A DNA stretch of 64,000 bases from Anatilimnocola floriformis (lineage in GTDB: Bacteria > Planctomycetota > Planctomycetia > Pirellulales > Pirellulaceae). The notes beneath the pieces were generated by a model, which was given only the letters and a program-made list of their open reading frames with translations, ran no database searches and was not told the origin of the DNA. This document shows positions 43,214 to 52,930 of this stretch, in pieces (position 1 is the stretch's first letter; each line of letters opens with the position of its first letter). The position numbers and the translations under genes were made by a program. The stretch lies in contig NZ_JAMLFW010000001.1 of NCBI RefSeq assembly GCF_024256385.1, positions 5,580,001 to 5,644,000 on the forward strand, written 5' to 3'.

Positions 43214-44644
43214 TCACTTCACCTTTTCAAAATCGTCCGGCTTCCACGATTTGTCGAAGGCCGGCGCTTCGGGGCCGTAGATGCGGAAGTACGCGAACCA
43301 GCCGCGGCCCGGTGTGGTCTTGATCCACTGCTTCTCTTTCCCTACCGGCGCCTTGGGACCGAAGTAGAGTTCAGTGGGTTCTGTCTTCGAAACATCTTTG
43401 AGCTCGAACAGCGAGCGCAGCGCGGCTTTGTTCTGATCGGTCTGCACCTCCGACCGCGTTTGCGCATCGTAGGCCGTGACCGACCAGAAGAGGCCGGCTG
43501 GCACGGGCTGCGGAACCTTCAGGCGATAAGTGCTCCCGCCGTCGAGATACTCGCCTTCTTTGTCGCGATGCCCCAGCCAGTAGAGTGAACCAGCTCCCGC
43601 GCTCCGCTTGAACATCGCGGGCGACGTGACAATCGCCTGCGCAAACCAGCGATCGCGGGCCTCAAGATCGATGCCGCTGGCCGTTTCGAACTGAGCACTC
43701 CCCGGCACCAGACCGACCCATTCCCATTTGCGATCATCCCAAGCCAAACGGTCCGGTCGGCGACTGGCGAAAGCGGCTGCGAGCATCTGATCGCGGCCTG
43801 CTTTGGCAGCGGCGGTTAGCATTTTTTTCTGTTCCGCTGTGGGAGTGAACGGCTTTCCTTTTTCAATTCCGATCGCAGCCAGTAAGCCGTACATGGGCAG
43901 ATATTTTTCGACGAGCGGTTCGGCATCGATCACGGCGTGCAGTTTTTCCCAGTACTGAAGATTGTCTTCCCACTTGAGGCAAGTGCTGTCGAGATCCTTG
44001 TCGCTGACATCGATAAACGTGGCGAGCTTGGGACTTTCAACTGTCGAGAGCGGATAGATTTTCACCTTACGCAAAGCATCGAGTGCGCCCTGCACGTCCC
44101 CATTTTGCGGCAACGCACGGAGCGCGATGAGCACTTTGTTCGAAGTCGATTTGCCGATCTGATATTCCGGCGGAACGAGCACGTTATTGCCAGGCGGCAT
44201 GATCACGTGCTTGCCACCCTTCGGACCAAACGGCCCGGGAATTCCCAGGTCGAGAATCCAGCCCTGGTGATGATCGTTGGCCAGGCCGATGAATGGCCCC
44301 GGTGGGATCTCAATCACGATCGGGCCATTCGAAAGATCGAGCGCACCGGCGCCGTAGGGCGTGTCGGAGTTCGGCGTGAAGGCCACCTGCCGCGGTGTGC
44401 AGGCCATGATCAAGACACTTTCGTTGTCTTTCACTCCTGCCGCTCGGGCTCCGTTGAACATGCCCTCGCAAGAAACCGTGGGATACCAGAAGCGATACGC
44501 CACGATCGCACGCTGCAGCTCAGCATCGCCATTCGCCGCGCGAGCTTGCTCTACGCTCGGAAAGCCGAGCGGCATTTTGTCCTGACCGAAACTCACCACT
44601 GGAACGAGAATGAGTGCCGCAAAGAACAGGCGAGTGAACATCAT
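43214..44644 (-). CDS. DUF1254/DUF1214 protein, copy 1
   Basis: 476 residues. Signal peptide (residues 1-22, FFAALILVPVVSFG). DUF1254 half: RAIVAYRFWYPTVSCEGMFNG, TPNSDTPYGAGALDLSNGP and LPPG-like VIMPPGNNVLVPP. DUF1214 half near the end: GSTYRLKVPQPVPAGLFWSVTAYDAQTRSE and KQWIKTTPGRGWFAYFRIYGP. A periplasmic protein of unknown activity. Two ATGs in a row (44644, 44641) follow AAGGAA. 14 bases downstream of DUF1254 copy 2, so one operon with it and the sulfatase. Confidence 0.86.
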   Translation of the reverse strand: MMFTRLFFAALILVPVVSFGQDKMPLGFPSVEQARAANGDAELQRAIVAYRFWYPTVSCEGMFNGARAAGVKDNESVLIMACTPRQVAFTPNSDTPYGAGALDLSNGPIVIEIPPGPFIGLANDHHQGWILDLGIPGPFGPKGGKHVIMPPGNNVLVPPEYQIGKSTSNKVLIALRALPQNGDVQGALDALRKVKIYPLSTVESPKLATFIDVSDKDLDSTCLKWEDNLQYWEKLHAVIDAEPLVEKYLPMYGLLAAIGIEKGKPFTPTAEQKKMLTAAAKAGRDQMLAAAFASRRPDRLAWDDRKWEWVGLVPGSAQFETASGIDLEARDRWFAQAIVTSPAMFKRSAGAGSLYWLGHRDKEGEYLDGGSTYRLKVPQPVPAGLFWSVTAYDAQTRSEVQTDQNKAALRSLFELKDVSKTEPTELYFGPKAPVGKEKQWIKTTPGRGWFAYFRIYGPEAPAFDKSWKPDDFEKVK

Positions 44645-44658
44645 CGATTCCTTCTTCG

Positions 44659-46077
44659 TTAAGGGACCAATTCCAGATCCGGCAGCGACCACTTCTTTTC
44701 GAACAGTTCTTTCTTGGGGCCATAAAGCCGGAACAAGACTTCGAACTTCCGCTTCGGATCCGTCGGCACCCAATTCGTTTGCTTCCCTGCCGGCGCGCTG
44801 GGGCCGAAATAGATTTCCGTCGAGCCGTCGTCGTTCTTTATCACGGCGGCATCGTTCGAAGCCAGGCTCGGGCGCGACATGCCGCGAATCAGCGCATGTG
44901 TCTCGCGATCATAGGCCGTGGCCGACCAGTACTGCTCGATCGGGGCGTTGGCAGGAACTTTCAAGCGATAGGTTTTGTCTCCTGCGAGCGGTTTGCCATC
45001 GCGATCGCTGATATTAATCAGGTAAAACTGACCGCCGCCGAAAACCTTCGGGCTGAAGTAGGCCATGTGATACATCACCGCCCGGCCGTCGACGCCGTAC
45101 TGATTCGGATCGGCGAACATGTTGCCCAATCCGTCGCGCGTCTCGGGCGGAACTGGCACGCCCCAGCCGGTGTTGTCGAAGAATGCGGGCGAGAATCCCG
45201 CTTCATATTTCAGGGCAATCACCTGATGGGCTTCGCGCACAGCTGGCTCAAGAATCCCCTTTGTTTTTGCATCTGGCTTGAACGGCTTGCCTTTTTCGAT
45301 GCCGAGCGTGCGGAGTTGATCGATCATCACCTTGTCACGCGTCAGCCAGGGCTCGAATTGCACAAAGCGATCGAGATGCCCGAAGAATGTCGCGTCGTAG
45401 GGAATTGTCGACTCAAACGGCTTGTCGTAGCAATCGACAAATACAGTTGACTCGGGGTTGCCGCCGAGGGGATGGAACCTCACTCGCTTGCCGTGCGCAA
45501 CGGCAGAGGCAATATCGGCATCCGAACGGCTCTTGAAGTTCGAGCGCAGGATCACGAAGCCCCGGAGCGTTTCGGATTGTAGCGCAAAGTAACCCTCGGG
45601 CACTTTTTCTTTGTATCCAGGCGGCAGAATTAGATACTTGCCTCCTTTTCCTTTGTCGAGGCCGGCTGGGCCAACATCGGCGAGCGCGTTCTGCCAGGCG
45701 ACATCAAAGCTGCCGACGATCACGTTGTTGTCGTCGGCAGGAGGTAGCTCCAGCACCATTGGACCGTGACTGGTGTCGTAAAACGGATTGAGATAAATCG
45801 TATCCGGGTTCGGCGTGAGAGTTTGATTCTTCCAGTTCACCGGCTTGGACCAGTAGACGACTTGGTTGATTTTCGCGCCGTTTTCGATGGCGGCTTGCAG
45901 CATCCGTTCGTAATTTACGGCTGGCATGCCCCAAATCACGGCTTCGACAGCGCGACGCTGCAACGATCGTGCGGCCAGTTCATCGGCAGAGAAATCCTGT
46001 GACCAAGCAGAATTCAGGCTGCCAGCGCAAGATAGCGCGCTGGCAGCGAACCAAATCGCCAAGCGATGCATTTTCAT
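44659..46077 (-). CDS. DUF1254/DUF1214 protein, copy 2
   Basis: 472 residues. Signal peptide (residues 1-26, LAIWFAASALSCAGSL). DUF1254 half: AVEAVIWGMPAVNYERMLQA, TPNPDTIYLNPFYDTSHGP, GKYLILPPGYKEKVPEG. DUF1214 half: DKTYRLKVPANAPIEQYWSATAYDRET, FGPSAPAGKQTNWVPTDPKRKFEVLFRLYGP. Clearly related to copy 1 but diverged. It lies 20 bases downstream of the sulfatase stop, same strand. Activity unknown; the shared operon suggests work on a product of the sulfatase or joint control. Confidence 0.87.
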   Translation of the reverse strand: MKMHRLAIWFAASALSCAGSLNSAWSQDFSADELAARSLQRRAVEAVIWGMPAVNYERMLQAAIENGAKINQVVYWSKPVNWKNQTLTPNPDTIYLNPFYDTSHGPMVLELPPADDNNVIVGSFDVAWQNALADVGPAGLDKGKGGKYLILPPGYKEKVPEGYFALQSETLRGFVILRSNFKSRSDADIASAVAHGKRVRFHPLGGNPESTVFVDCYDKPFESTIPYDATFFGHLDRFVQFEPWLTRDKVMIDQLRTLGIEKGKPFKPDAKTKGILEPAVREAHQVIALKYEAGFSPAFFDNTGWGVPVPPETRDGLGNMFADPNQYGVDGRAVMYHMAYFSPKVFGGGQFYLINISDRDGKPLAGDKTYRLKVPANAPIEQYWSATAYDRETHALIRGMSRPSLASNDAAVIKNDDGSTEIYFGPSAPAGKQTNWVPTDPKRKFEVLFRLYGPKKELFEKKWSLPDLELVP

Positions 46078-46097
46078 TTCCTCAAATCAAGACTGGC

Positions 46098-47783
46098 CTA
46101 CTTCGTCGGTTCAACGAGCAACGGAAACGCTTGCTCGATCTTTTGCTTCGCTTTGATTTCGCGCAACTTTTGCTCGAGAATGTTCGCGGGATTAAAGGAC
46201 GGCGGCACCGACCGCGGCGGGAACTCATCGAACGTCTTGGCGAACTTAAAGACGTCATCCATCACCCCGTACATCGAGGCGACATGGTCGAGTTGCCAAT
46301 CCCAGAACGTATTGGAGGTGATATCTGCTCGCTCAAACGGATCTTGCATCAGATTGAAGATCTTTTGCAGCCGCAGGGTCGTAAACGGCTCGGCCCACAC
46401 CCCCATGGTCCCTTGCTTCCGCTGTTCCGAATATACGTACTTGTAATCACCCTTGCGCATGGCAACGAGCAAGCCATCGTCGTCGGTATAGAAGAAAACA
46501 TTGCGAGCGCTCTTTGCGCCATTGTTCTTCCCGACGGTTCCTTCGACCGTGGTGATGAACTTCGATTGATCAAAGCCATCGAGGTGGACCTTGTAATTAA
46601 TGCCGTTCGCGGTGTAGCCCTGCTTGCACTTACCGACGACGTCGGCTTCGCCAGCGATGGCGCACAGGGTGGGAATCCAGTCATTGTGACTCATCAGCTG
46701 ATTCGTCACGGTGCCGGCTTTGATCTTGCCGGGCCAGCGAATGAGGCACGGCACGCGGAAAGCGCCTTCCCAGTTCGTATTCTTCTCCGAGCGGAACGGC
46801 GTCATAGCGCCATCCGGCCAGGTATTCATGTGCGGGCCATTGTCGGTCGTGTAAACGACGATCGTGTTGTCGGCGATCTTCAGTTTGTCGAGTGCATCGA
46901 GAATCGTACCCACCGTTTCATCGTGCTCGATCATGCCGTCGTTGTATTCGCTGTCGCCGTGAGTGTAGCGGCCGCGATGTTCCTTGCGGACGTGCGTCCG
47001 CAAATGCATGCGAGTACTGTTGAACCAGCAGAAAAACGGCTTGTCGGCCTTGCTTTGTCGCGTGATGAATTCGATGGCCCGGGCCGAGGTTTCATCATCG
47101 ATCGTTTCCATCCGCTTCTTCGTCAACGCGCCAGTGTCCTTGATGGTTTGCTTACCGACCTTGCCAAAGCGGGGATCGGTCGTGGGATCGTCGACGTTCG
47201 TTGCTTTGCAATCGAGCACACCGCGGGGACCAAACTTTTGCAGGTAGCCCGGTTCTTTCGGATAGTCCGGCAGCTCTGGTTCTTCTTCCGCGTTCAAGTG
47301 ATAGAGGTTGCCAAAGAACTCATCAAACCCATTGACCGTCGGCAACGATTCATTCCGATCGCCGACGTGGTTCTTGCCGAATTGCCCGGTAACGTAGCCC
47401 AAATTCTTCAGCAAGCCACCGATGCTAGGATCTTTCTGACTCATCCCCATCGGTGCGCCAGGAAAACCGACTTTCGTCAGCCCAGACCGAATTCCATGCT
47501 GACCAGTCAGAAACGCTGCTCGGCCGGCCGTGCAACTCTGCTCGCCGTAGTAATGCTGGAAACGAATGCCCTCCTTGGATAGGCGATCGATATTCGGCGT
47601 TTCATAACCCATCAGCCCGCCGCTGTACGCGCTGACATTCGTCGTGCCGATGTCATCACCAAAGATGACCAAAATGTTCGGCTTCCGCTGTTGCGCAGCG
47701 GCATCCTGCACTGCAATTCCGCAGAATACGGCTCCCAGTAGCAATAGAAATACTTTGGTACCAATCGCCAATCTGTGATACAT
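46098..47783 (-). CDS. secreted type I sulfatase
   Basis: 561 residues. Signal peptide (residues 1-30, VFLLLLGAVFCGIAV, cut after AAA). Metal DD at 43-44 (FGDDIGTTNVSAY), Cys84 in SCTAGRAAFLTGQ (the C-T-A-x-R variant of the formylglycine motif), GKNHVGD and VVYTTDNGPH for further ligands. Close in pattern to arylsulfatases of the AtsA type. First gene of a three-gene leftward unit with the two DUF1254 genes. Substrate unknown. Confidence 0.9.
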   Translation of the reverse strand: MYHRLAIGTKVFLLLLGAVFCGIAVQDAAAQQRKPNILVIFGDDIGTTNVSAYSGGLMGYETPNIDRLSKEGIRFQHYYGEQSCTAGRAAFLTGQHGIRSGLTKVGFPGAPMGMSQKDPSIGGLLKNLGYVTGQFGKNHVGDRNESLPTVNGFDEFFGNLYHLNAEEEPELPDYPKEPGYLQKFGPRGVLDCKATNVDDPTTDPRFGKVGKQTIKDTGALTKKRMETIDDETSARAIEFITRQSKADKPFFCWFNSTRMHLRTHVRKEHRGRYTHGDSEYNDGMIEHDETVGTILDALDKLKIADNTIVVYTTDNGPHMNTWPDGAMTPFRSEKNTNWEGAFRVPCLIRWPGKIKAGTVTNQLMSHNDWIPTLCAIAGEADVVGKCKQGYTANGINYKVHLDGFDQSKFITTVEGTVGKNNGAKSARNVFFYTDDDGLLVAMRKGDYKYVYSEQRKQGTMGVWAEPFTTLRLQKIFNLMQDPFERADITSNTFWDWQLDHVASMYGVMDDVFKFAKTFDEFPPRSVPPSFNPANILEQKLREIKAKQKIEQAFPLLVEPTK

Positions 47784-48030
47784 GGCAGCTGCCTCCCAGA
47801 AGAATCATCTCACGCCAAGCGCTAGCGACTGAGCCGTCGCAACAGAGAGCGCCGTCCACATTAAAACAGACGGCGTGGGTCAGCCGCCAGCAGGCGCAAG
47901 AGAGTGAGTCGACGAGAGTGACTCAAGATGTCAGCGGTTGCCGATCAAATAATCAACCGCTGATATTTACAAGAGCGCGCACAACCTCTCCTCGCTTTTC
48001 TAAAGCGAGGAGAGGGGGTTAGCAAAAGAA
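47784..48030. other. intergenic region with two strong hairpins
   Basis: TCAGCGGTTG/CAACCGCTGA (47931-47940, 47954-47963, 13-base loop) and a perfect 14-bp stem CCTCTCCTCGCTTT/AAAGCGAGGAGAGG (47985-47998, 48002-48015, 3-base loop). The second lies just past the tadC stop on the minus strand and may end that transcript, although it lacks a T-run. Confidence 0.55.
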
Positions 48031-49179
48031 CTATTCGCCCTGCGATTCTACGGCGTAGGGGCTCTCAGAACGCCGACGCGGGAGGTTACCTTGGGTCCGT
48101 TGCGGGCGGCGGAACCGAGGATCGTTCAGCACGCTCGATTCGCCGGGGCGAACGCGAGTTTCGATATTCTGGTCGAGCGAGTCCAGGGTATCGACGATGC
48201 GGCTCGTGCTGATCCGTTCATTGTTCGCCAGCGGATTCTTGCCGTTTTGCGGATCGAAGAATTCCGAGAGCTGCATGAACGCTGGGCTCATCAGGATGAT
48301 GAGAGCGGCCGGTGCGAAGCAGAACAGCAGCGGGAACGTGAGGAACACCGGCAGCCGGTTGGCTTGCAGGTTGGCCAGGTTCTTACGGGTCGTGCGGAAG
48401 TGGTCGGCTTGTTCGAGCAAAGAGCCGCTGATGCTGGCGCCCAGTTGATCACCGCGAGTGAGCAACGTGGCGACCTGGCGAACTTCCGGCGAGTCGATGC
48501 GGTTGGCCCAGTCCGACAGAGCCATACGCAGGCTGCCAACATCGGCCTGGCGACGCATGATCTGCAACTCTTCGCCGAGCGCGGGATAAGCAGTCAAGTT
48601 CTTCGAAACGTGATCGAGGCTGTGCGACAACGGCATGCCACCGCCGAGACACATGCCCAGCATATCGAGCATGTCGGCGAGACCGGCATTGATCTGAGCC
48701 ACTCGCTTTTGCCGCCGCAGATACACCCACATACGAGGCGTGATCGAGAGAATCGCAGTAATCACGCCGCCCACGATCAAGATCCGCCAGGTCTGGCTCG
48801 GCGGCGAGGCGATTGCGAGCAATCCCGTGCAAAACAGCGGGAAGACTAGCAGGATAAAACGGTAAGCGTAAATGCTTTGGCGAGCGGTGGGGCTGTACAA
48901 ACCAGCCTGCCGCAACATCTGGCCGAACTCGACGCGTTCCTTTTCCGATTCCGGAATCTGCGAGGCGAGAGCCTCGGTCAGCGGACCAAACACACCACCG
49001 CTTGATCGACGCGGATCGGCGGGTTGCTCTGGCGTCGCGTCCTGCTTCTTGCTGAAGAGCAAGCGCAGCACGACCGGAACAGCGAGCAATAAGCAAGCGA
49101 CACCGAACCAGGCCACCGGGCTTTGCAGCCACTCGGGAGCACCTTGATCGGCGAGCCAGGCTTGAATGTCTTGGATCAT
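48031..49179 (-). CDS. tadC: Tad pilus inner-membrane platform protein TadC
   Basis: 382 residues. T2SSF-type protein, second platform component of the Tad (Flp pilus) secretion system. An N-terminal helix (about 22-40), a pair near 108-145, the T2SSF domain (INAGLADMLDMLGMCLGGGMPLSHSLDHVSK ... ATLLTRGDQLGASISGSLLEQA) and a terminal helix pair (LPVFLTFPLLFCFAPAALIILM). An extra C-terminal 80-residue tail is charged and Arg-rich. A 96-base repeat-filled gap separates it from tadB. Confidence 0.9.
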   Translation of the reverse strand: MIQDIQAWLADQGAPEWLQSPVAWFGVACLLLAVPVVLRLLFSKKQDATPEQPADPRRSSGGVFGPLTEALASQIPESEKERVEFGQMLRQAGLYSPTARQSIYAYRFILLVFPLFCTGLLAIASPPSQTWRILIVGGVITAILSITPRMWVYLRRQKRVAQINAGLADMLDMLGMCLGGGMPLSHSLDHVSKNLTAYPALGEELQIMRRQADVGSLRMALSDWANRIDSPEVRQVATLLTRGDQLGASISGSLLEQADHFRTTRKNLANLQANRLPVFLTFPLLFCFAPAALIILMSPAFMQLSEFFDPQNGKNPLANNERISTSRIVDTLDSLDQNIETRVRPGESSVLNDPRFRRPQRTQGNLPRRRSESPYAVESQGE

Positions 49180-49198
49180 GGTTGGTTCCGTATGAGGT

Positions 49199-49273
49199 AG
49201 CCCGTAGCGTGAGCGAGGGCGTGTTCTTGAAAATCGTGAGCGAACGAGGACTCCCTCGCTAACGCTACGGGCT
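49199..49273. repeat. long inverted repeat in the tadB-tadC gap
   Basis: Arms 49199-49219 and 49253-49273 (outer part AGCCCGTAGCG/CGCTACGGGCT) match at 20 of 21 positions around a 33-base loop. It almost fills the gap between the two genes. Confidence 0.7.
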
Positions 49274-49275
49274 TC

Positions 49276-50169
49276 CTAGTAGCTAGTGCGAAGGATGCGC
49301 CATACCCACAGGCCACCGATGGCTTGCAGGATGAAGGCGGTGGCCAGCAACCACGGGCCCTTCGAATTGGCCATGAACTTGTTGATGTAGTCGGGCTCGA
49401 TCCAACCCAGGATGAAAATCGCGAGGATGGTGCCGACGAACATGCCGATCGCCGAAAGGCGACCACCAGCCGTGACGGCCATCATGTGACTGCGAACTTC
49501 CTGACGATCGCGAGCGGCTTTGCTCATGCGCTCGCTGAGGAGCGACAAGTTACCACCCGCGCGACGGTGAACCACGACCGCCGTGCTGAAGATCCGGAAC
49601 TCCGGCAGCGGAATGCGGCGGGCCATGCGAGTCATCACGCTCACGGGAGCATGACCGAGCTCAAGTTGTTCGTGGGCATAACCAAATTCGGCACCGAGCG
49701 GGCCTTTGATTTCTTTCGAGACCAACGAGCACGCTTCTGACAGCGTTTGCCCCGAGCGGATCGAGTCCGAAACGGCTTGCAGAGCTTGCGGCAGGGCGTT
49801 CTGCATCTTCCGCAAGCGGAAGAAACGAACGATGCTGAAATACAAAATCACCAGCGAAATGCCGAGGACCATGCCACCGGCAGCACCGAGCAAATTATCG
49901 AACAGCAAGAACGGCAAGCCGGCCGCAGCCAGGCCGACACCGAAGGTCAGCATCAGCGCGGTGGACATATCCATCGCAACGCCCGATTGCTCGATCAGCC
50001 GGAAGAACCAACCGTCGATGCCGCCAGTGGGCTCTTCGGCAGCGAATTCCAGCCGTTGCCGGCCCGTCTTGGTTTTCGTAAACAGGTCGCGCAGGAACAA
50101 GCCGATGGCGGCGAGTCCGGCTGACACCGAAGCGAAGGTGATGGTGATGAGTGCGAGTTGTGCGGTCAT
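49276..50169 (-). CDS. tadB: Tad pilus inner-membrane platform protein TadB
   Basis: 297 residues. Forms the inner-membrane platform with TadC. Helix at 5-24, pair at about 70-110, T2SSF domain (ALPQALQAVSDSIRSGQTLSEACSLVSKE ... VVVHRRAGGNLSLLSERMSKAARDR), terminal helices from about 230. Its start overlaps the CpaF stop by four bases, typical of coupled tad genes. Confidence 0.9.
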   Translation of the reverse strand: MTAQLALITITFASVSAGLAAIGLFLRDLFTKTKTGRQRLEFAAEEPTGGIDGWFFRLIEQSGVAMDMSTALMLTFGVGLAAAGLPFLLFDNLLGAAGGMVLGISLVILYFSIVRFFRLRKMQNALPQALQAVSDSIRSGQTLSEACSLVSKEIKGPLGAEFGYAHEQLELGHAPVSVMTRMARRIPLPEFRIFSTAVVVHRRAGGNLSLLSERMSKAARDRQEVRSHMMAVTAGGRLSAIGMFVGTILAIFILGWIEPDYINKFMANSKGPWLLATAFILQAIGGLWVWRILRTSY

Positions 50170-51590
50170 GCGAGGTTCCCTTGCAGAGCCAAAGCAGCCG
50201 TTCCTTCGGCAACGGTCATCGGCCCGATCGCTTGATCGGCGCTGAGTTTGCGAGCTGTGAACAACCGTTCGTTGAGTTCGATGCCGGTTTCATTCAGGCG
50301 GCGGAGGAAGTTCGGCTTGTTGCCAGTGGCAAAGAAGTGGCCACGAGCAATGCCTCGTTCATCGACACCCGTTTGCTGGAAGCCGAACAAGTCCTGAACC
50401 GTGTAATCGTTGTTATCGAGCGAAGTGATTTCCGAAACCTTCATCACGCGACGCACGCCACCCTTGAGGCGAGCGAGATGCACCACGACGGTGATGGCCG
50501 ACGCGATGTAACGACGAGTGACGCTCACCGGCAGCTCGAAGCCGCTCATGCTCACCATCACTTCGAGACGCGAAAGAGCGTCGCGAGTGTCGTTGGCGTG
50601 AATCGTGGTCATCGAACCTTCGTGACCTGTATTCATAGCCTGAAGCATGTCCAGAGCTTCACCTCCGCGGACTTCGCCCAGGATGATGCGGTCAGGACGC
50701 ATACGCAGGGCGTTGCGAACCAGGTCGCGTTGCGACACTTCGGCGGCGCCTTCGGGATTCTTCGGACGGGTTTCCAGCTTCACAACGTGCTTCCGTTGCA
50801 AATTGAGTTCCGCCGAATCTTCGATCGTCACCAAACGTTCGTTCGCGGGGATATAGCGCGATAGAATATTCAGCATGGTCGTTTTACCGCTACCAGTACC
50901 ACCACTGATCATGAGGTTAATGCGACCTTCAATGGCTGCTTCGAGGACCTGCATGATTTCGGGGCAAACCGAGCCGCGGAGCATGATGTCGTTAATTTGC
51001 AACGGACGATGTCCGAAGCGGCGAATTGACAACACCGGGCCGCCGAGGGCCAGTGGCGGAATGATGGCATTCACGCGGGAGCCATCGGCGAGGCGGGCGT
51101 CGACCATCGGCGAGTGTTCGTCAATGCGGCGGCCGACGCGAGCGGCGATGCGCTGGATGATTTGCAGCAAGTGTTCTTCGTCGGCAAAGACAGTGTTCGT
51201 CTCTTGCAGCCGACCGAGGCGTTCCACATACACTTCGCCGGGGCCGTTCACCAGAATATCGGTGACGTCCGGATCCTGCATGTAGATCTCGAGCGGGCCG
51301 AGACCGAACGATTCGGCGATCAATTCATCGACCAGGCGTTCTTCGTCGATCGGCGGCAGCTTGCGGCTGCGAGCCCGCATCATCCCTTCGGCGAGATGAC
51401 GAATGTCTTCGCGCAGCTCTTCTTCGGTCAGACCGGCGATGCGCGACAGATCGAGCGAGTCGAGCAGTTCGCGGTGGATGCCGGTTTTCAGCCGCTGAAA
51501 TTCGGCTTCGACGGTTTCCGCGTGCAGCAGCGCATCGGTTTGGCTAGTGCCGTTTTTCTCACCGGTGTGCCGGGACGATTGCAGAAACAT
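50166..51590 (-). CDS. cpaF: Tad pilus assembly ATPase TadA/CpaF
   Basis: 474 residues. Secretion ATPase that powers Flp pilus assembly. Walker [15 protein letters not shown] near residue 235, the Asp-box [12 protein letters not shown], Walker [18 protein letters not shown], and [16 protein letters not shown] with conserved His. N-terminal domain includes [18 protein letters not shown]. The symbol avoids confusion with the tRNA deaminase tadA. It overlaps tadB. Confidence 0.94.
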   Translation of the reverse strand: MFLQSSRHTGEKNGTSQTDALLHAETVEAEFQRLKTGIHRELLDSLDLSRIAGLTEEELREDIRHLAEGMMRARSRKLPPIDEERLVDELIAESFGLGPLEIYMQDPDVTDILVNGPGEVYVERLGRLQETNTVFADEEHLLQIIQRIAARVGRRIDEHSPMVDARLADGSRVNAIIPPLALGGPVLSIRRFGHRPLQINDIMLRGSVCPEIMQVLEAAIEGRINLMISGGTGSGKTTMLNILSRYIPANERLVTIEDSAELNLQRKHVVKLETRPKNPEGAAEVSQRDLVRNALRMRPDRIILGEVRGGEALDMLQAMNTGHEGSMTTIHANDTRDALSRLEVMVSMSGFELPVSVTRRYIASAITVVVHLARLKGGVRRVMKVSEITSLDNNDYTVQDLFGFQQTGVDERGIARGHFFATGNKPNFLRRLNETGIELNERLFTARKLSADQAIGPMTVAEGTAALALQGNLA

Positions 51591-51635
51591 GCTGTGAGCT
51601 CCTTCGAACGATTGGGCTACTTCGCTGCGGCGTGC

Positions 51636-52868
51636 TTAACGCGTGAGGCGAATCTTGTGGATGTATAAATTTTCTGGAACGCTGGTCGCACCCGGAAAAG
51701 TCCGCTGGGTTTCGACCGTGCTGTGAATGACAAAATCGGGTTGCAGACGCACTCGCAACCGACCGCCAGCGGCATCGGCATTGAGAACGCGAGCGCCGAT
51801 GAAACCGACGATGCTGGAGGGATCGGTAAACGCGCCGTTGTAAATCGGAAACGCCCGGCGGGGATTGGTGCTGGCCGCCACGCCGTTGAAGGCCGCAGCA
51901 ATATTCGTCAAATCACCGGCGGGGCTCATTTGCGTCGAGTCGAACAGCAACGGAGCCGCATTCGTCAACGGACCAAGCGTTCCCGTCACGTTGTTCACGT
52001 CGGCTGGGCCGATACCATTCGTCACTTGGTTGGCCACCGCACCTGTCGAGAGGGCCGACAAGTTGTTCAGGCTGATTAGCGCACTGTTCGCCGTGCCGAG
52101 ACCGCCCGAGGTGAGGAGCGTGAAATCGAGCTCGAGGCGACCGTCTGGCAATTGCGAATCATCTGCATTGGTAACCCGCGTGGTGAACCAGGCAGCGGCG
52201 TTGAGTGCGAGCGGCGCGACGGGCGAACGCGTTGCGGTCAGCGGGCGGAAGCCCACGACGCGACTGTCGAGCGTGGCGTACGAGGCACTCGTGATCTTGG
52301 CTGTTTGATCCGAACCCTGCCCGCGGAAGATTAGTTCCACGGGGTTCATGCTGTTCGGAGCCCGCAGGATTTCGACCACCAGCGTGTTGTAAGGCTGGCC
52401 GGCAGCAGGGGTCGTGGTGTAGTTGCTGGGGGCAGCGACGGCGGCTGCAGCGTTGTCGATGCGGGCCGCAGTGATTGTCAACTGATTGGCTGCCGGCCGC
52501 AGATTGGCGCCCGCGGCAGCATTGTTGCGAGCGAGGAAACCAGTTCCCGCCGTCGTGATCTCGGCTTGAGCCTGCGTGATGTCGTCGGTCTGCGTGCCTG
52601 GGAAGGCTTGCGTGTCGGACAACACTTGCTCGTCGAGCAAAGCTTTGACCGCGGTCAGCGACAGCGAGTCGCTCAGCCGGAGCGTATGCCGGCTGACGAG
52701 CACGAGGTAGGTCCAGTTCACGACCAGCATCAGAGTGACGATGCAGATCATGATGAACATGATGGCAAACAGCGACGAGAAGCCGCGGCGCAACCTCCGA
52801 CCGGCGCCGCGCGGCCGCAGAGCGGTCGCGAGCAAGTCGCAGGTCGTTGTGGTGGTGAGGTGGCTCAT
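51636..52868 (-). CDS. TadG-like pilus-associated protein
   Basis: 410 residues from the ATG at 52868; a TTG at 52883 is less likely. Basic N-terminus, then a single membrane helix (about 33-57, FSSLFAIMFIMICIVTLMLVVNWTYLVL in pieces). This fits TadG-like proteins and those starting with a Tad-type pseudopilin helix. A long Thr/Ala/Asn-rich extracytoplasmic beta part follows (SRHTLRLSDSLSLTAVKALLDEQVL, then repeated A-N-x-L-x-x-T). Located between cpaB and cpaF in the locus. The TadG assignment comes from position and shape rather than a motif. Confidence 0.62.
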   Translation of the reverse strand: MSHLTTTTTCDLLATALRPRGAGRRLRRGFSSLFAIMFIMICIVTLMLVVNWTYLVLVSRHTLRLSDSLSLTAVKALLDEQVLSDTQAFPGTQTDDITQAQAEITTAGTGFLARNNAAAGANLRPAANQLTITAARIDNAAAAVAAPSNYTTTPAAGQPYNTLVVEILRAPNSMNPVELIFRGQGSDQTAKITSASYATLDSRVVGFRPLTATRSPVAPLALNAAAWFTTRVTNADDSQLPDGRLELDFTLLTSGGLGTANSALISLNNLSALSTGAVANQVTNGIGPADVNNVTGTLGPLTNAAPLLFDSTQMSPAGDLTNIAAAFNGVAASTNPRRAFPIYNGAFTDPSSIVGFIGARVLNADAAGGRLRVRLQPDFVIHSTVETQRTFPGATSVPENLYIHKIRLTR

Positions 52869-52930
52869 GGTTACGTTAGGCAAGAGACGTTGCTGTTGAA
52901 TCAGACTGGATACTGGTTACCGCGTAGCGT

